Assembly (NCBI GenBank): GCA_036394995.1
Contig: DASWED010000029.1
Location: forward strand, 1-38,935
DNA length: 38,935 nucleotides
Source of the DNA: DASWED01 sp036394995
GTDB taxonomy: Bacteria > Actinomycetota > UBA4738 > JACQTL01
Reading direction: 5' to 3'
The translations under genes were made by a program, and so were the position numbers. How positions within the stretch are numbered: the first letter of the stretch is position 1; each line of letters begins with the position of its first letter. Shown here in pieces: positions 37,433 through 38,935 of this stretch. The notes under the pieces are model-generated. The model did not search any database. It worked only from the letters and a program-made list of their open reading frames with translations, and was not told the origin of the DNA.

Positions 37433-38935
37433 TCAGCGCTCCGCGCTGGCCTGGGCCAGCAGCTCCTCGGCGTGGGTGGCGGCGGCGTCGCTGTCGGGGA
37501 GACCGGACAGCATCCGCGACACCTCCTCCACCCGCTCGGGATCGGTGAGCGGGGCCACCGTCGCGGTGCCTCCCTCCTTGGCCACCCGGACGTGGAGGTC
37601 GGCGAAGCACGCGATCTGCGGGAGATGGGTGACCACCAGGACCTGGCGGGCCCGGGCCAGGCGGGCCAGGCGCCGCCCCACGGCCAGACCGGCCCGTCCC
37701 CCGATGCCGGCGTCCACCTCGTCGAACACCACCGTCGGGACGGCGTCGAGGTCCGCCAGCACGCTCCGGCAGGCCAGCATGGTCCGGGACAGCTCGCCAC
37801 CGGACGCCACCTTGCCCAGCGGCAGGGGGGGCTGCCCCGGCCCACCGGAGAACAGCAGCTCGACCCGCTCCGCCCCCAGCGGACCGAGCTCGTCCTGGGG
37901 CCGGAGCGCCACCTCCACCGAGGCCCCCTGCATCCCGAGCTCGTGGAGCTCGTCCTGCAGGGCCGACCCCAGCCGGGGGGCGGCCTCCCGGCGCCCCGCC
38001 GTCACCCTCGCCGCCAGGTCCTCCGCCAGGGTCTGGAGTCGTGCGCCCTCGGCTTCCAGAGCGTCCCGCTCCTCCCCCGCGCCCTCCAGCGCGGCCAGGC
38101 GCTCGCGGGCCTGTTCGAGATAGGCCAGGACCCCGGCCTCGCCCTCGCCGTACTTCCGTTCCAGGGTGGCCAGGGCCTGGAGGCGCTCCCGAACCTCGTC
38201 GAGGCGCTCCGGATCGGCCCGGACCCCCTCCCGCCAGGCACGGATCTCCCGGGCCAGGTCGGCTGCCTCCTCGGTCACCGCGGTCAGCCGATCCGACAAC
38301 GTCACCGCGTCGGGGTCCACGGACGCGGCGTCCCGGAGCGCGGCGGCGGCGGCGGCCAGCCCGTCGGCCGCACCCCCGTCGGCCGACATCGCGAGCTCCG
38401 CCGACGTGGCCCGCTCGGACAGCCGCTCCGCGTTGGCCAGACGCGACTCCTCGCCCCGCAGCGTCTCGGCCTCCCCCGGAACCACCATCGCCCCCTCGAT
38501 CTCGCGCACCTGGTAGGCCAGGAGGTCCTTGTCGCGTTCGCGTTCCCGGGCCTCCCGATCCAGCTCGTCGAGGCGCAGCCGGGCCCGCCGCAGCCGTTCG
38601 TGCGTCTCCCGGAACGAGTCGACGATCCCGGCGTGCTCGGCGCCGGCGAAACGGTCCAGGAACCCGGCCTGCTCCGACGGGGACAGCAGGCGCTGGGCCT
38701 GGTTCTGGCCGTGGACCTCCACGAGCTCCGGAGCCAGCGCGGCCAGCGCCGAGACCGGGGCGATCTGGCCGCCGATCCTGGCCGCGCTCCGGCCGTCGGC
38801 GCCCACCGTCCGCGCCAGGACGATCTCGCCCTCCTCCGCCCACTCGGCCGCGGCGGGCGTCCCGGGCGAGGCGAACCGCGCCTCGACCCGCGCCCGAGGG
38901 GCCCCCTCGCGGACCAGCGCGGGTGAGACTCGGGC
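37433..38935 (-). CDS. recN: DNA repair protein RecN, 3' part
   Basis: SMC-like ATPase in double-strand break repair. About 500 residues lie in the window; the N-terminal Walker A region is beyond the right edge. The visible part begins ARVSPALVREGAPRARVEARF, then GRSAARIGGQ, VEVHGQNQAQRLL (a RecN hallmark), long coiled coils (roughly the middle 250 residues), the ABC signature KVASGGELSRTMLA, Walker B TVVFDEVDAGIGG and the H-loop VVTHLPQIA. It continues to the window edge without a stop. It is the first gene of the recN-steA-steB order. Confidence 0.95.
   Translation of the reverse strand, partial: ARVSPALVREGAPRARVEARFASPGTPAAAEWAEEGEIVLARTVGADGRSAARIGGQIAPVSALAALAPELVEVHGQNQAQRLLSPSEQAGFLDRFAGAEHAGIVDSFRETHERLRRARLRLDELDREARERERDKDLLAYQVREIEGAMVVPGEAETLRGEESRLANAERLSERATSAELAMSADGGAADGLAAAAAALRDAASVDPDAVTLSDRLTAVTEEAADLAREIRAWREGVRADPERLDEVRERLQALATLERKYGEGEAGVLAYLEQARERLAALEGAGEERDALEAEGARLQTLAEDLAARVTAGRREAAPRLGSALQDELHELGMQGASVEVALRPQDELGPLGAERVELLFSGGPGQPPLPLGKVASGGELSRTMLACRSVLADLDAVPTVVFDEVDAGIGGRAGLAVGRRLARLARARQVLVVTHLPQIACFADLHVRVAKEGGTATVAPLTDPERVEEVSRMLSGLPDSDAAATHAEELLAQASAER

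Noticed and set aside
1..38935. CRISPR array, toxin-antitoxin pair, restriction system or prophage
   Set aside because: No regularly spaced repeats, no phage structural genes and no recognisable defence genes; xerD is the housekeeping recombinase in its usual neighbourhood.

Overview
The window is high-GC DNA (third codon positions almost always G or C). It is packed with genes that nearly all lie on the minus strand and are often coupled by ATGA, GTGA or TGATG overlaps. Gene content and order point to the Actinomycetota. Two blocks match, from memory, the Mycobacterium tuberculosis chromosome: recN-steA-steB-pyrG-NUDIX-xerD / scpA-scpB-rluB-cmk-der (about Rv1696 to Rv1713), and pgsA-like / gcvH-garA-MerR-bfn-MerR-gcvP (about Rv1822 to Rv1832). 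The glycine decarboxylase P protein is split into GcvPA and GcvPB, whereas Mycobacterium has one chain. The aro genes sit between rluB and cmk. A deep-branching, probably uncultured actinobacterial lineage is therefore my inference.

Layout from left to right. (1) 1-240: 3' end of an ISAzo13-like transposase on the plus strand and the IS border. (2) 238-801: an orphan HExxH protein behind a 20-bp palindrome. (3) 933-4828: gcvPB, gcvPA, a 46-residue membrane protein, a PD-(D/E)XK-like protein and a MerR regulator. (4) 4926-8619: bifunctional nuclease, hpt, D,D-carboxypeptidase, a second MerR regulator and a GarA-like FHA protein with a zinc ribbon. (5) 8804-12353: gcvH, a nucleotidyltransferase with a degenerate phosphomutase domain, and a CDP-alcohol phosphatidyltransferase. 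(6) 12384-17302: a coupled pair, a polytopic membrane protein of unknown family and a membrane-anchored beta-propeller protein. (7) 17402-18022: GNAT acetyltransferase (plus strand) and tRNA-Pro(GGG). (8) 18034-25185: der, cmk, aroA, tyrA, aroH, rluB, scpB, scpA. (9) 25361-29998: catalytically degenerate M50 protein, thymidine phosphorylase, phosphopentomutase, DksA/TraR-type zinc finger, XerD. (10) 30028-38935: alanine dehydrogenase, NUDIX, pyrG, two glycan-lipid glycosyltransferases, SteB, SteA and the 3' part of recN.

The functional themes are glycine cleavage and its GarA/MerR-type control, shikimate/tyrosine synthesis, chromosome segregation and repair (XerD, ScpAB, RecN), nucleotide metabolism, and envelope/septum building. 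Many first genes of operons carry a TAnnnT hexamer 6 to 10 nt before the start codon and no Shine-Dalgarno sequence, so leaderless mRNAs look common. No complete new defence or mobile system is visible. The oddities most worth checking are an in-frame TGA in the M50 gene followed by 40 coding-like codons, a codon-biased insertion with a G-quadruplex motif inside aroA, the absence of any canonical start for rluB, a CTG start for steB, pseudo-enzyme features in two proteins, and the orphan HExxH gene with its operator.
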